Source of the DNA: Bacteroidaceae bacterium
GTDB taxonomy: Bacteria > Bacteroidota > Bacteroidia > Bacteroidales > Barnesiellaceae_A
Direction: 5' to 3'
Length of the DNA: 64,000 nucleotides
Assembly: GCA_017531985.1 (NCBI GenBank)
Contig: JAFXJY010000043.1
Coordinates: 1 to 64,000, forward strand
This document shows, in pieces, positions 56,366 to 64,000 of this stretch. The notes below the pieces were generated by a model. The model ran no database searches, had not been told where the DNA came from, and saw nothing but the letters and a program-made list of their open reading frames with translations. Position 1 is the stretch's first letter; each line of letters opens with the position of its first letter. A program made the position numbers and the translations under genes.

Positions 56366-59300
56366 CTAACGAGCTATCTTGACAACTTGCAATGTATCAC
56401 CCACCTTAACCCGTGCCACATATACACCGGCAGGAAGTGATGCAAGGCGAATGCGTGTCTTATTGTTATAATTTGCTACCAAGGCTCCGGCTGCATTATA
56501 CAATTCGACCGCTGCATGGTTATCAACTATAAGATATTCACCTGCAACATATGCCGAACGAACACTTTCAACATGACCGATACCGGCATTTTCGACAGCG
56601 AATATCTCAACGACACCTTCCGATTCGCCCAACATATACTCAACCGATACTTCTACTTGAACTTCCTTCTGTTGATCGGGAGAGTCAAAGTTATTTTCGC
56701 GATACACATATACACTATCGGTAGTGTTGGTAGTAGTATGGAACGGCACTGACCAACCATCCATATAAACATTGTAATGAAGTATTTCGAGGTTGGTCTC
56801 GGGAGCATCCCACTTGAAACTTACCCACAAAGCGGGTATTGCATTACCTTCATTGACAAACTCACCTCGTGTAGTAGCGATGTAGGTCAGGTTGCTTACA
56901 GGAGGTAATTCTACCATAAAATTAATAGTAGCAACATCCGACACATTGTAAAGCACATCGTTGACAGCATCGTACGACTGTACAACAAACTCTATTTCAC
57001 GATCATTCTCCAATGAAGAGATTGCATAAGTTATCTTACCATCGACGGCAGCAACAGTGTCGACAGGTTGCCAGTCGCACCAGATAATATATTGAGCATT
57101 GTCAACTTCTTGCTCGGGTACATCGCAGGTAATCTCCACTGCATTGGGAAGCTCGGTCGTGGTTACATCGGTCACAACAAGGTTGCGAGGTGCATATTTA
57201 CCATTAATGGGGGCATAGTTCTCAGTGTAAGTGCGATATTGCACCCATTCTTGGTCATACTCTACATAATTCCAGATAATATATTCATACTCATTATCGG
57301 CAACTTCGGTACGCGTCTCTTTATTGGCGTAAACAAATCCGCCTTCATAGTTATTGTTTGACTTGATCTTCTCTACAACAATACCATCTTCATTATAAGC
57401 ATATTCATATTTCATGTAAGGAGTCTTGGCATTTTCGTCATCCGATGTAAGGTCAGGCTTCCACGACTCTTCCATCAGCACTTGTCCCTTTGCATCGTAG
57501 GTTACATAAGTAAAATAGCTGCTTGTGGGATAGAGTGCATCATCAACAGTAATCATTTGAGGATTGTTATTCTCATCGAAATCGCTATAAGTTACCGTAC
57601 TACGCAACTTGTCATACTCGGCCGATGGCGAGTTGCGATCTTTCTTACCATAGTGAACGTATTGCACAAGACGGCCTTGCTCATCATAGCTGTAAATATA
57701 CTTATCGTTGTAGGTGTAGAGATTCTCGCTACTGATGAGGCGTCCCTGTTCATCGTACTCATAGTAGGTAAGATCCTTGGGGTCGGTCCACACGCCCATG
57801 TCGCGATACTGTATGAAGTAATATTCATCAAGCAAGCCATTAACATAGTTGTAATAGTACTGATAGTTGGGGGCATATTTACCTTCGCCCACCGACATCA
57901 GATTTTTGACACGCGAAAGATTGTTTTCGGCGTTGTATAGGTTCACTATCAACTCACCGTTCTTGTCCTGCTTAACAAGATAGAGTGCATCCTTCTCAGG
58001 AACGACCACTTCGGGTAAGATTTCACCGGTGAAATCTTGCGAATTATCCCAAGTAAACTTGGCAAATTCACCCTCTACAATACCCAAGTCGTAGACTACA
58101 TCGACGCGAAACTCGCCGGTAGTGGCATCAATGACGTTGACATCGCAAGTCAATGTATAGGCATCAACCTCAACAACGGGGATGGCAAATTGCTTGTCGT
58201 AAATCTTATATCCTGTTATGTTATACTCGGTATTGGGTGCATTCCATGCCAACTTGATATAGAAAGTTTCATATTCGGCTGTCTCTTTATCCTTATAAGT
58301 TCCTTTATATCCACCGGTGATACGCAAGTTGCTGGCAGGAAGCAACGGAGCAACCATATCGATGGTAGCAATGTCGGTCGAACCGTAATATTCACCGGTC
58401 GTAGCATTATACAATTGTATCATGTAGTCATGTACACCACTTGACACACCGGCATCGACATACTCAATCTTACCATCTTGGGCAGTTACAACAGCAGCTA
58501 TTTCGTAGTCACGCCATATGATGTACGAAGCACCTTCAATAGGACTAACCGGAGCAGTGGCTGATATTTTCACTGCATTAGGCAGGTCGTTGGTAGTGGC
58601 ATTGGTAAGCACAACATCGGTAGGCAACATATCGGCAGTAGTATGAGTATAGACTTCTTTGTATGTTGAGTTTGACTTCACCCACTCGTATATCTGATTT
58701 TCCCAATCCATCTCGGTATATACCCACTCTTCCTGAGTGTAATAGTTATTACCAAGAGGCTTACGCTCAATGCACTTGCTATAACGCAGTGTATCCTCGG
58801 CACTACCCGGAGTAATCATCTCGGGGGTCCAACTGGGCGACTCAGCCCACAACTCGCGTAGACACACATCATTGTCATCATATGTATAAGTAATAGTTTG
58901 TTTCTTGGAACCGACAAGGGTCAACTGACGATCTTCAACGAGACGACCACGCTCATCATATATCAGTTCGCCATCAAACTCATACATGGCATAAGCACCT
59001 GATGCCTCATATTTGCGGGGCTTATTGATGTATCCCTCCAAGAAGTCGGAGTAAGTAATGGTTTGAATAACCATTCCTGTCTGCGTAACACTTTGCGACT
59101 TGGTAAGGATATTACCATTGGCATCGTAGGTGTAGGTGTAAGTATCGCGTGTACCCACCTCAGTTATCATTTGTCCTTTATCGTTATATTCATAAAAGAC
59201 AGTATCACGCAAGCTCCACTCTTGATAACCGGCATTCCACTGACGATAATAATAGCTGGTCAACAGACCCTGCTCATCATAATCGTAGAAATAGACATTC

Positions 59301-59521
59301 TGGATTCCAAATTCACCGGCAACATTAGCATTTTGTTGAAGATGTCGCACCGGATTGCCCTGAGCATTAAACAGGTAATAATCGCGTTGTTCAGCCGCAT
59401 TGGAAGTTCCCATGTGATTGCCATACTTTTCAGTAAAGGTCTTTTTCACATCGGCACTTGCACTCAACGCCACAGCAGCCACAAGACCACATAGGCACAA
59501 TGAAAGTAATTTTTTCTTCAT
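56366..59521 (-). CDS. Large secreted T9SS substrate with YD-like repeats, family B copy 1
   Basis: The 1051-residue protein mirrors its neighbour. It has a signal peptide (about 1-23) and YD-like repeats (YFYDYDEQGLLTSYYYRQW, YTYDANGNILTKSQS, YTYNDKYIYSYDEQGRLVQY). Paired fibronectin-like domains contain AQYIIWCDWQPVDTVAAVDG, and the C-terminal sorting domain reads VDNHAAVELYNAAGALVANY ... LASLPAGVYVARVKVGD. Two repeat blocks, each followed by fibronectin-like segments, suggest an internal duplication as well as the tandem gene duplication. The surface function is unknown. It has its own promoter upstream. Confidence 0.83.
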   Translation of the reverse strand: MKKKLLSLCLCGLVAAVALSASADVKKTFTEKYGNHMGTSNAAEQRDYYLFNAQGNPVRHLQQNANVAGEFGIQNVYFYDYDEQGLLTSYYYRQWNAGYQEWSLRDTVFYEYNDKGQMITEVGTRDTYTYTYDANGNILTKSQSVTQTGMVIQTITYSDFLEGYINKPRKYEASGAYAMYEFDGELIYDERGRLVEDRQLTLVGSKKQTITYTYDDNDVCLRELWAESPSWTPEMITPGSAEDTLRYSKCIERKPLGNNYYTQEEWVYTEMDWENQIYEWVKSNSTYKEVYTHTTADMLPTDVVLTNATTNDLPNAVKISATAPVSPIEGASYIIWRDYEIAAVVTAQDGKIEYVDAGVSSGVHDYMIQLYNATTGEYYGSTDIATIDMVAPLLPASNLRITGGYKGTYKDKETAEYETFYIKLAWNAPNTEYNITGYKIYDKQFAIPVVEVDAYTLTCDVNVIDATTGEFRVDVVYDLGIVEGEFAKFTWDNSQDFTGEILPEVVVPEKDALYLVKQDKNGELIVNLYNAENNLSRVKNLMSVGEGKYAPNYQYYYNYVNGLLDEYYFIQYRDMGVWTDPKDLTYYEYDEQGRLISSENLYTYNDKYIYSYDEQGRLVQYVHYGKKDRNSPSAEYDKLRSTVTYSDFDENNNPQMITVDDALYPTSSYFTYVTYDAKGQVLMEESWKPDLTSDDENAKTPYMKYEYAYNEDGIVVEKIKSNNNYEGGFVYANKETRTEVADNEYEYIIWNYVEYDQEWVQYRTYTENYAPINGKYAPRNLVVTDVTTTELPNAVEITCDVPEQEVDNAQYIIWCDWQPVDTVAAVDGKITYAISSLENDREIEFVVQSYDAVNDVLYNVSDVATINFMVELPPVSNLTYIATTRGEFVNEGNAIPALWVSFKWDAPETNLEILHYNVYMDGWSVPFHTTTNTTDSVYVYRENNFDSPDQQKEVQVEVSVEYMLGESEGVVEIFAVENAGIGHVESVRSAYVAGEYLIVDNHAAVELYNAAGALVANYNNKTRIRLASLPAGVYVARVKVGDTLQVVKIAR

Positions 59522-59594
59522 AAGGTAATTATTTAAAGTTTAAGATTGGTTGACTGGTATAATAGAATAGAATCTAATATATAATATATTGCTG

Positions 59595-59626
59595 CAAATG
59601 TAAAAACTTTCATGCGAAGAGACAAA
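59595..59626 (-). promoter_or_regulatory. Promoter of the 56366-59521 gene
   Basis: On the minus strand TTTG (59623-59626) and TACATTTG (59595-59602) are 20 bases apart. The other half of the 59522-59853 gap holds a TACTTTTG -7 element on the plus strand (59775-59782) for the ROK gene; its -33 part is weak. Confidence 0.7.
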
Positions 59627-59853
59627 TATTTTGCAAGAAATCGTATTTTCTAATATGGATATTATAAAAGCATCCCTATAATAGGAACTTTAATTCTAAT
59701 ACTATTGCCCCACTTACAGGGTGAAACTTGCAACTTTTTTCGTCCAAAAACAATCATATCCTACAAATTATTATTACTTTTGCATAAAATCATATACAAC
59801 AGTCGCATTACTTTAATGTAAAAACTTGATTAACAACAATATAAATCTTTAAA

Positions 59854-60846
59854 ATGAATAGTATGTCTCTTAGCAAGCCTTATGTAGTAGGTATCGATAT
59901 AGGCGGTACTAATACAGCCTACGGAATTGTTGATACACGCGGCAATGTAGTAGCCGGAGGTTCTATCAAAACTCCCAAACATGTAGAGTTTAAAGACTAT
60001 GTTGAACAACTCCACCTTGCCGTAACTCGTCTCATCGAGCAAGAAGGTCTCGTGGGACAAATAGCCGGTATCGGTGTGGGAGCTCCAAACGCCAATTTTT
60101 ACACCGGAAGAATTGAAAGTCCCGCCAATTTATTCTGGATGGATAATGGCAAACGTATCGAGAATATACCTTTTGCCGACACTTTAAAGGAAAAATTCGG
60201 CATACCCGTAGCCATCACCAATGATGCCAATGCTGCCGCTGTGGGCGAAATGACCTATGGAGCAGCTCGCGGCATGAAGGATTTCATCATGATAACCTTG
60301 GGAACAGGTGTTGGCAGTGGCATCGTGGTCAATGGTCAGTTACTCTACGGCCATGATGGTTTTGCAGGTGAGTTGGGTCACGTTACTATGCGTCGAAATA
60401 ATGGTCGCATGTGTGGATGTGGTCGCACAGGTTGTCTCGAAGCATATGCATCGGCCACCGGTGTTGCTCGTACTGCTCGCGAATATCTGGAAACTCGCAA
60501 GGATGCCTCTCTATTGCGTAACCTGCCCCTCGATGACATCACATCGAAGGATGTATATGAGGCTGCTGTTGCCGGCGACGAATTGGCTCGCGAAGTTTTC
60601 GAGTTCACAGGCAACATTCTGGGTGAAGCTTTTGCCGACTTTATTGCTTTTTCAAGCCCCAAGGCCATTATCTTGTTTGGAGGTCTTACCAAGGCAGGCG
60701 AACTGCTGATGCGTCCTCTTCGCGAAAGCCTCGACCGCAATGTTATGCCCATCTTCCGCGGCAAGGCTCAAGTTATCCTCTCGGAGCTGAAAGAAGGCGA
60801 TGCCGCCGTTCTCGGAGCCAGTGCCCTCGGCTGGGAAGCTAAGTAA
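59854..60846 (+). CDS. ROK-family glucokinase
   Basis: The 330-residue protein is a ROK-family sugar kinase, probably glucokinase, phosphorylating glucose with ATP. The N-terminal phosphate loop reads VVGIDIGGTNTAYGIVD. The catalytic Asp lies in ITNDANAAAVGE, and GTGVGSGIVVNG follows. The zinc-binding signature is CGCGRTGCLEAYAS with the HVTM region upstream (GELGHVT). There is no DNA-binding domain, so it is a kinase rather than a NagC-type regulator. N-acetylglucosamine or other hexoses remain possible substrates. It stands alone and ends at a terminator facing hydF. Confidence 0.92.
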   Translation: MNSMSLSKPYVVGIDIGGTNTAYGIVDTRGNVVAGGSIKTPKHVEFKDYVEQLHLAVTRLIEQEGLVGQIAGIGVGAPNANFYTGRIESPANLFWMDNGKRIENIPFADTLKEKFGIPVAITNDANAAAVGEMTYGAARGMKDFIMITLGTGVGSGIVVNGQLLYGHDGFAGELGHVTMRRNNGRMCGCGRTGCLEAYASATGVARTAREYLETRKDASLLRNLPLDDITSKDVYEAAVAGDELAREVFEFTGNILGEAFADFIAFSSPKAIILFGGLTKAGELLMRPLRESLDRNVMPIFRGKAQVILSELKEGDAAVLGASALGWEAK

Positions 60847-60868
60847 TAACTGATAAGAACATATAGTA

Positions 60869-60903
60869 ATAGTGCGATGCATTCATACGATGCATCGCAC
60901 TAT
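60869..60903. terminator. Terminator between the ROK kinase and hydF
   Basis: ATAGTGCGATGCAT (60869-60882) pairs perfectly with ATGCATCGCACTAT (60890-60903). The two genes converge here. The T-tract is short, so it may act as a weak two-way terminator. Confidence 0.65.
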
Positions 60904-60946
60904 TTGTATCATGCCAACCGCAGTACCGCGATTCAAGACCATTTTA

Positions 60947-62125
60947 TCAATACTCTATCCTATCAAGGATACCTGTGAGAGCTGCAATGGCTATTCCATA
61001 GTTGGTAATAGGAACCGATTGTATTCTGGCACGAGCTATGCGATTGAGAACATGTCGACTATTGAACATACAGGCACCACAGTGTATCACAAGATCGTAG
61101 GTGGTAAGATCTTGTGGAAATTCATTGCCGCTGACCACATCGATGTGTAGCATGGGACTTATCTTACGACGCAACAATGCGGGCAATTTTACCCGACCTA
61201 TATCCTCGTTCTGCGGAATGTGTGTACAAGCCTCTGCTATCAGCACACGAGAATTATCCGTAAGACATGATAACATCTTGGCACCCTCAACAAAGGTCGT
61301 AATATCACCCTTATATCGTGCAAACAGCACCGAAAAAGATGTCAATCTCGATGCTTCGGGTTTAAGTCGATATACGGCCTCAAAAACTTGCGAATCGGTA
61401 ATGATAAGCCGAGGTGGTGCTGCCAATGCTGCCAATGCTGCCGGCATGCCCTCGGTAGTAGAACTTATCACTGTACATTGTCTATCAAGCAGTTCGCGAA
61501 TAGTTTGCACCTGAGGCTGTATGAGTCGGCCTTTGGGTGCCGAAGCATCCTGAGGCATAATCAGCATCACAGTATCGCCAGCCTCTACAAGACCTTGCAG
61601 GATGGTACGTTCCTCACGTTGCACTGCTTGTTGCAACGCTACACGCAATTCATCCATCCCTTCACCCGTTATAGCACTTACAGCTATGAGTGAATGTCCC
61701 ATTTTTTCCTTTATTCGCATCGATAGTTCATCACGCTCGACACAACGATCAACTTGTGCCAACAATAGTATAACCGGTATATCTCGTGCTTTCAGCTCTT
61801 TGTACCACCGCATCTCTTCATCGGTAACATCATCGGTCAGTAGCAATAAAGCAACATCAACACGATCTATAACCTTGATGGTCTGAGCCACACGTTGCTC
61901 ACCCAGCACACTCTTATCGTCAAATCCGGGTGTATCTATCAGTACACAAGCACCTATACCGGGCAACTCTATCGACTTACTCACAGAGTCGGTTGTTGTG
62001 CCACTTACATCGCTTACTACGGCAATATTTTGCCCTGTAAGTGCGTTGATAAGCGTCGACTTACCGCTATTGCACCGCCCAAAGAAAGCTATATGTACAC
62101 GTTCCGATTGAGGTCTTTGTTGCAT
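60947..62125 (-). CDS. hydF: [FeFe]-hydrogenase maturation GTPase HydF
   Basis: HydF is the GTPase scaffold on which the diiron subcluster of the H-cluster is assembled before transfer to HydA. The 392-residue protein has P-loop GRCNSGKS (16-23), switch SGTTTD (41-46), DTPG (64-67) and a dimerisation domain. The C-terminal iron-sulfur site is formed by Cys300, His302 (EACTHIP) and His348, Cys349, Cys352 (IHCGACMFN). It follows hydG by 13 bases in the hydE-hydG-hydF transcript. Confidence 0.96.
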   Translation of the reverse strand: MQQRPQSERVHIAFFGRCNSGKSTLINALTGQNIAVVSDVSGTTTDSVSKSIELPGIGACVLIDTPGFDDKSVLGEQRVAQTIKVIDRVDVALLLLTDDVTDEEMRWYKELKARDIPVILLLAQVDRCVERDELSMRIKEKMGHSLIAVSAITGEGMDELRVALQQAVQREERTILQGLVEAGDTVMLIMPQDASAPKGRLIQPQVQTIRELLDRQCTVISSTTEGMPAALAALAAPPRLIITDSQVFEAVYRLKPEASRLTSFSVLFARYKGDITTFVEGAKMLSCLTDNSRVLIAEACTHIPQNEDIGRVKLPALLRRKISPMLHIDVVSGNEFPQDLTTYDLVIHCGACMFNSRHVLNRIARARIQSVPITNYGIAIAALTGILDRIEY

Positions 62126-62138
62126 AACTATCTGGCAT

Positions 62139-63563
62139 TTAGAAACGGAAATCTCGTTGACCCTCTGCTATTTTACGCAAGTTTTCTATGGTTATACCAC
62201 GCACCTTATCCGAGGGGATAAGAGGTATCTCGCGGTCAATGATACGACGAGCCAGCTCACGAGTACGAGGCGATGCGTAATCTTGCATGTATTCTTGCAG
62301 AGTAAATAGTGCATTAGGGGCACAACAATTACCTATCAGGCCTCGCTTGGCAAGCGACATAAAGCGATCGCCGGTACGACCTTCACGATAACACGCCGTA
62401 CAGAAACTGGGTATATATCCCAACTCTAAGAGCCATGCCACAATCTCATCGAGCGTACGATTGTCCGATATATCAAATTGAGCCGACTCCTCTACGTTTT
62501 CGTCATTCTCGGCATATCCTCCCACCGAGGTACGCGAGCCACCGCTCAACTGCGACACACCTACATCAAGAACCAATTCGCGAGAGCGTTGCGACTCGCG
62601 AGTGGACACTATCATACCTGTATAAGGAACAGCTATACGCAGCACAGCAACAATGCGTCGGAACACTTCGTCGGTAACAGCATCGGGGAAATCGGCAGGG
62701 TCGATATCATCGGCAGGACGTATACGAGGCACACTGATAGTATGAGGTCCTACCCCATATCGGGCTTCAAGATGCTCGGCATGCATGAGTATGCCCACAA
62801 AATCATATCTATAATTACACAACCCGAATAATGCTCCTATACCCACGTCATCAATACCACCTTCCATCGCTCTGTCCATAGCTTCGGTGTGGTAAGCCCA
62901 GTCGCTCTTCGGTCCGGTGGGATGCAGTGCTTCGTAAACGCTTCTATTATAGGTCTCCTCAAAGAGGATGTATGTACCTATGCCGGCATCCTTCAATAAG
63001 CGGTAATTCTCAACCGTCGTTGCCGCGATATTGACATTAACACGACGTATGGCTCCATTTTTGTGATGTATAGAGTATATCGTATCAATTGATTCCAATA
63101 CATATTCAATAGGATTTTTCACAGGATGTTCACCCGTTTCAAGAGCCAATCGCTTATGACCCATATCCTGTAAGGCTATAACCTCTCGACGTATCTCTTC
63201 TTGGGTAAGTTTGCGACGAGGTATGGTACGATTCTTAGCATGGTAAGGACAGTACACACAGCCATTTATACAATAGTTGGACAGATATAAGGGTGCAAAC
63301 ATAACAATGCGATTGCCATATATTCGCTGCTTAATATTGCGTGCAAGTGTAAATATCTGCTCAACAATCTCGGGCTTATCACACTCGAGAAGCACCATTG
63401 CATCGCGGTGATTTAAGCCTTTACCCTCGGCAGCCTTGGCCAAGATTTCCTTAGCCAGCACTTCATCATTACGATGGGCGGCAGCATATTCAAGAGTTGC
63501 CCTTATCTCACCATCGTGTATAAACTCGTCGGCATGTGCCGAACCTACTTTATATTCTATCAT
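62139..63563 (-). CDS. hydG: [FeFe]-hydrogenase maturase HydG (radical SAM tyrosine lyase)
   Basis: HydG cleaves tyrosine to supply CO and cyanide as an Fe(CO)2(CN) synthon for the H-cluster. The 474-residue protein has the radical-SAM CX3CX2C motif (Cys98, Cys102, Cys105 in NYCINGCVYCPYH), a TIM barrel, and the HydG-specific C-terminal cluster site CTACYREGRTGDRFM ... GNCC, which fits CX2CX22C. That second site separates HydG from ThiH. It lies between hydE (15 bases) and hydF (13 bases). Confidence 0.97.
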   Translation of the reverse strand: MIEYKVGSAHADEFIHDGEIRATLEYAAAHRNDEVLAKEILAKAAEGKGLNHRDAMVLLECDKPEIVEQIFTLARNIKQRIYGNRIVMFAPLYLSNYCINGCVYCPYHAKNRTIPRRKLTQEEIRREVIALQDMGHKRLALETGEHPVKNPIEYVLESIDTIYSIHHKNGAIRRVNVNIAATTVENYRLLKDAGIGTYILFEETYNRSVYEALHPTGPKSDWAYHTEAMDRAMEGGIDDVGIGALFGLCNYRYDFVGILMHAEHLEARYGVGPHTISVPRIRPADDIDPADFPDAVTDEVFRRIVAVLRIAVPYTGMIVSTRESQRSRELVLDVGVSQLSGGSRTSVGGYAENDENVEESAQFDISDNRTLDEIVAWLLELGYIPSFCTACYREGRTGDRFMSLAKRGLIGNCCAPNALFTLQEYMQDYASPRTRELARRIIDREIPLIPSDKVRGITIENLRKIAEGQRDFRF

Positions 63564-63578
63564 AATCTAACTCCTTTC

Positions 63579-64000
63579 TTAATTATCACTTTTATAATCA
63601 CCTTTTTCATAACTAATTTCATACCCTATCTCGGCCAATCGTTCGGAAAGTATCAACAACCCTTCGGCGGCCTCACTTCCGAATGCTGCTTTACCTTCGT
63701 ATATCTGGTAACTATCACGCACATCGGATGGTGAAAGATTGGGCATAATAACATTGGCCCCACATTGTATGCCTTGCAACTGTGCCTGCGACGAAAGCGA
63801 TGCCAATGCCGTAGTAGAGGGTATAAGAGCCGATGGCAACATCAGTCGTACTATACATATCAACATCAATGTAAGCCTAACTGAACCAGCCGGATGATGT
63901 CCCAACGGTGTGAGAGAGTGGGGTATGAACGGACCTATTCCCACCATGTGCGGACGCATTTGCTGCATGAGCAATAAATCCTCGACAAGATGGTCGATAC
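63579..64000 (-). CDS. hydE: [FeFe]-hydrogenase maturase HydE, C-terminal part
   Basis: This frame runs off the right end of the window; the first codons and the radical-SAM cysteines lie outside. The visible ~140 residues match the end of HydE: MRPHMVGIGPFIPHSLTPLG, then VRLTLMLICIVRLMLPSALI, GANVIMPNLSPSDVRDSYQI and YEGKAAFGSEAAEGLL. HydE is a radical-SAM enzyme acting between HydG and HydF in building the azadithiolate bridge. The order hydE-hydG-hydF on one strand, with spacings of 15 and 13 bases, indicates an operon. An apparent start at 63974 is inside the gene. Confidence 0.93.
   Translation of the reverse strand, partial: IDHLVEDLLLMQQMRPHMVGIGPFIPHSLTPLGHHPAGSVRLTLMLICIVRLMLPSALIPSTTALASLSSQAQLQGIQCGANVIMPNLSPSDVRDSYQIYEGKAAFGSEAAEGLLILSERLAEIGYEISYEKGDYKSDN

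Noticed and set aside
52988-59521. Rhs-type polymorphic toxins
   Set aside because: The YD-like repeats are there, but both proteins end in T9SS sorting domains and no toxin or immunity gene follows.
1-64000. CRISPR arrays, tRNA or rRNA genes, intact insertion sequences, prophage genes
   Set aside because: I saw no regularly spaced repeats, no cloverleaf-like sequence apart from the tmRNA, and no transposase, integrase or phage structural gene.

Overview
The window is a chromosomal segment of a bacterium of the order Bacteroidales (phylum Bacteroidota). The evidence is: promoters of the Bacteroides type (a TTG-like -33 element about 18-22 bases before TAnnTTTG); an almost complete lack of Shine-Dalgarno sites; an Rpb6-type omega subunit; a Rho factor with a large low-complexity insertion; a porP-gldK-gldL-gldM-gldN type IX secretion (T9SS) operon with several T9SS-sorted proteins; and a tmRNA whose tag reads GENTYALAA. 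The [FeFe]-hydrogenase maturation genes and formate-tetrahydrofolate ligase point to an anaerobe. I cannot name a genus from the sequence alone.

Layout. 0-4.3 kb (minus): fhs, uvrB and a PspC-domain gene, apparently one operon. 4.4-6.7 kb (plus): bamD, the omega subunit and an outer-membrane barrel protein, ending at a terminator shared with the convergent tmRNA gene (6.8-7.2 kb). 7.4-19.7 kb (plus): ffh-folD, nfo, a lipoprotein alpha-amylase, a HAD phosphatase, an M24 peptidase, a CCA-adding/HD protein, a secreted PL1-like pectate lyase, a DbpA-like helicase and a YhcH protein. Two copies of a decayed ~203 bp repeat lie in this stretch. 19.7-20.7 kb: a gene-poor spacer with repeat copy 2, a possible 60-residue membrane peptide and a 216 bp nested inverted-repeat element. 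20.7-27.4 kb (plus): a tightly packed efflux operon, tetR-tolC-hlyD-ABC-ABC-permease-permease, equivalent to E. coli ybhGFSR with the two-ATPase YbhF split into two genes and a TolC added. 27.6-33.9 kb (minus): the T9SS core operon. 33.9-36.7 kb (minus): three TIR-domain genes, two intact with a shared C-terminal Lcl/DUF1566-like domain and one broken by three frameshifts. 36.8-40.4 kb (minus): rho and tilS. 40.7-44.4 kb: an AspT/YidE-type transporter, a DedA protein and a WG-repeat protein. 44.5-59.5 kb (minus): five large secreted proteins with T9SS C-terminal domains, including two tandem pairs of paralogues. 59.9-64 kb: a ROK sugar kinase, then hydF, hydG and a partial hydE.

How the parts fit. 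GldKLMN and PorP form the outer-membrane/periplasmic secretion machine; the pectate lyase and the five large 44-59 kb proteins carry C-terminal domains of the kind that machine recognises. The ABC operon probably exports a hydrophobic toxic compound under local TetR control. HydE, HydG and HydF build the H-cluster of an [FeFe]-hydrogenase encoded elsewhere. The least explained parts are the TIR array with its AT-rich broken member, the 216 bp palindromic element ahead of the efflux operon, the two copies of a dead coding repeat, and the duplicated giant T9SS substrates.
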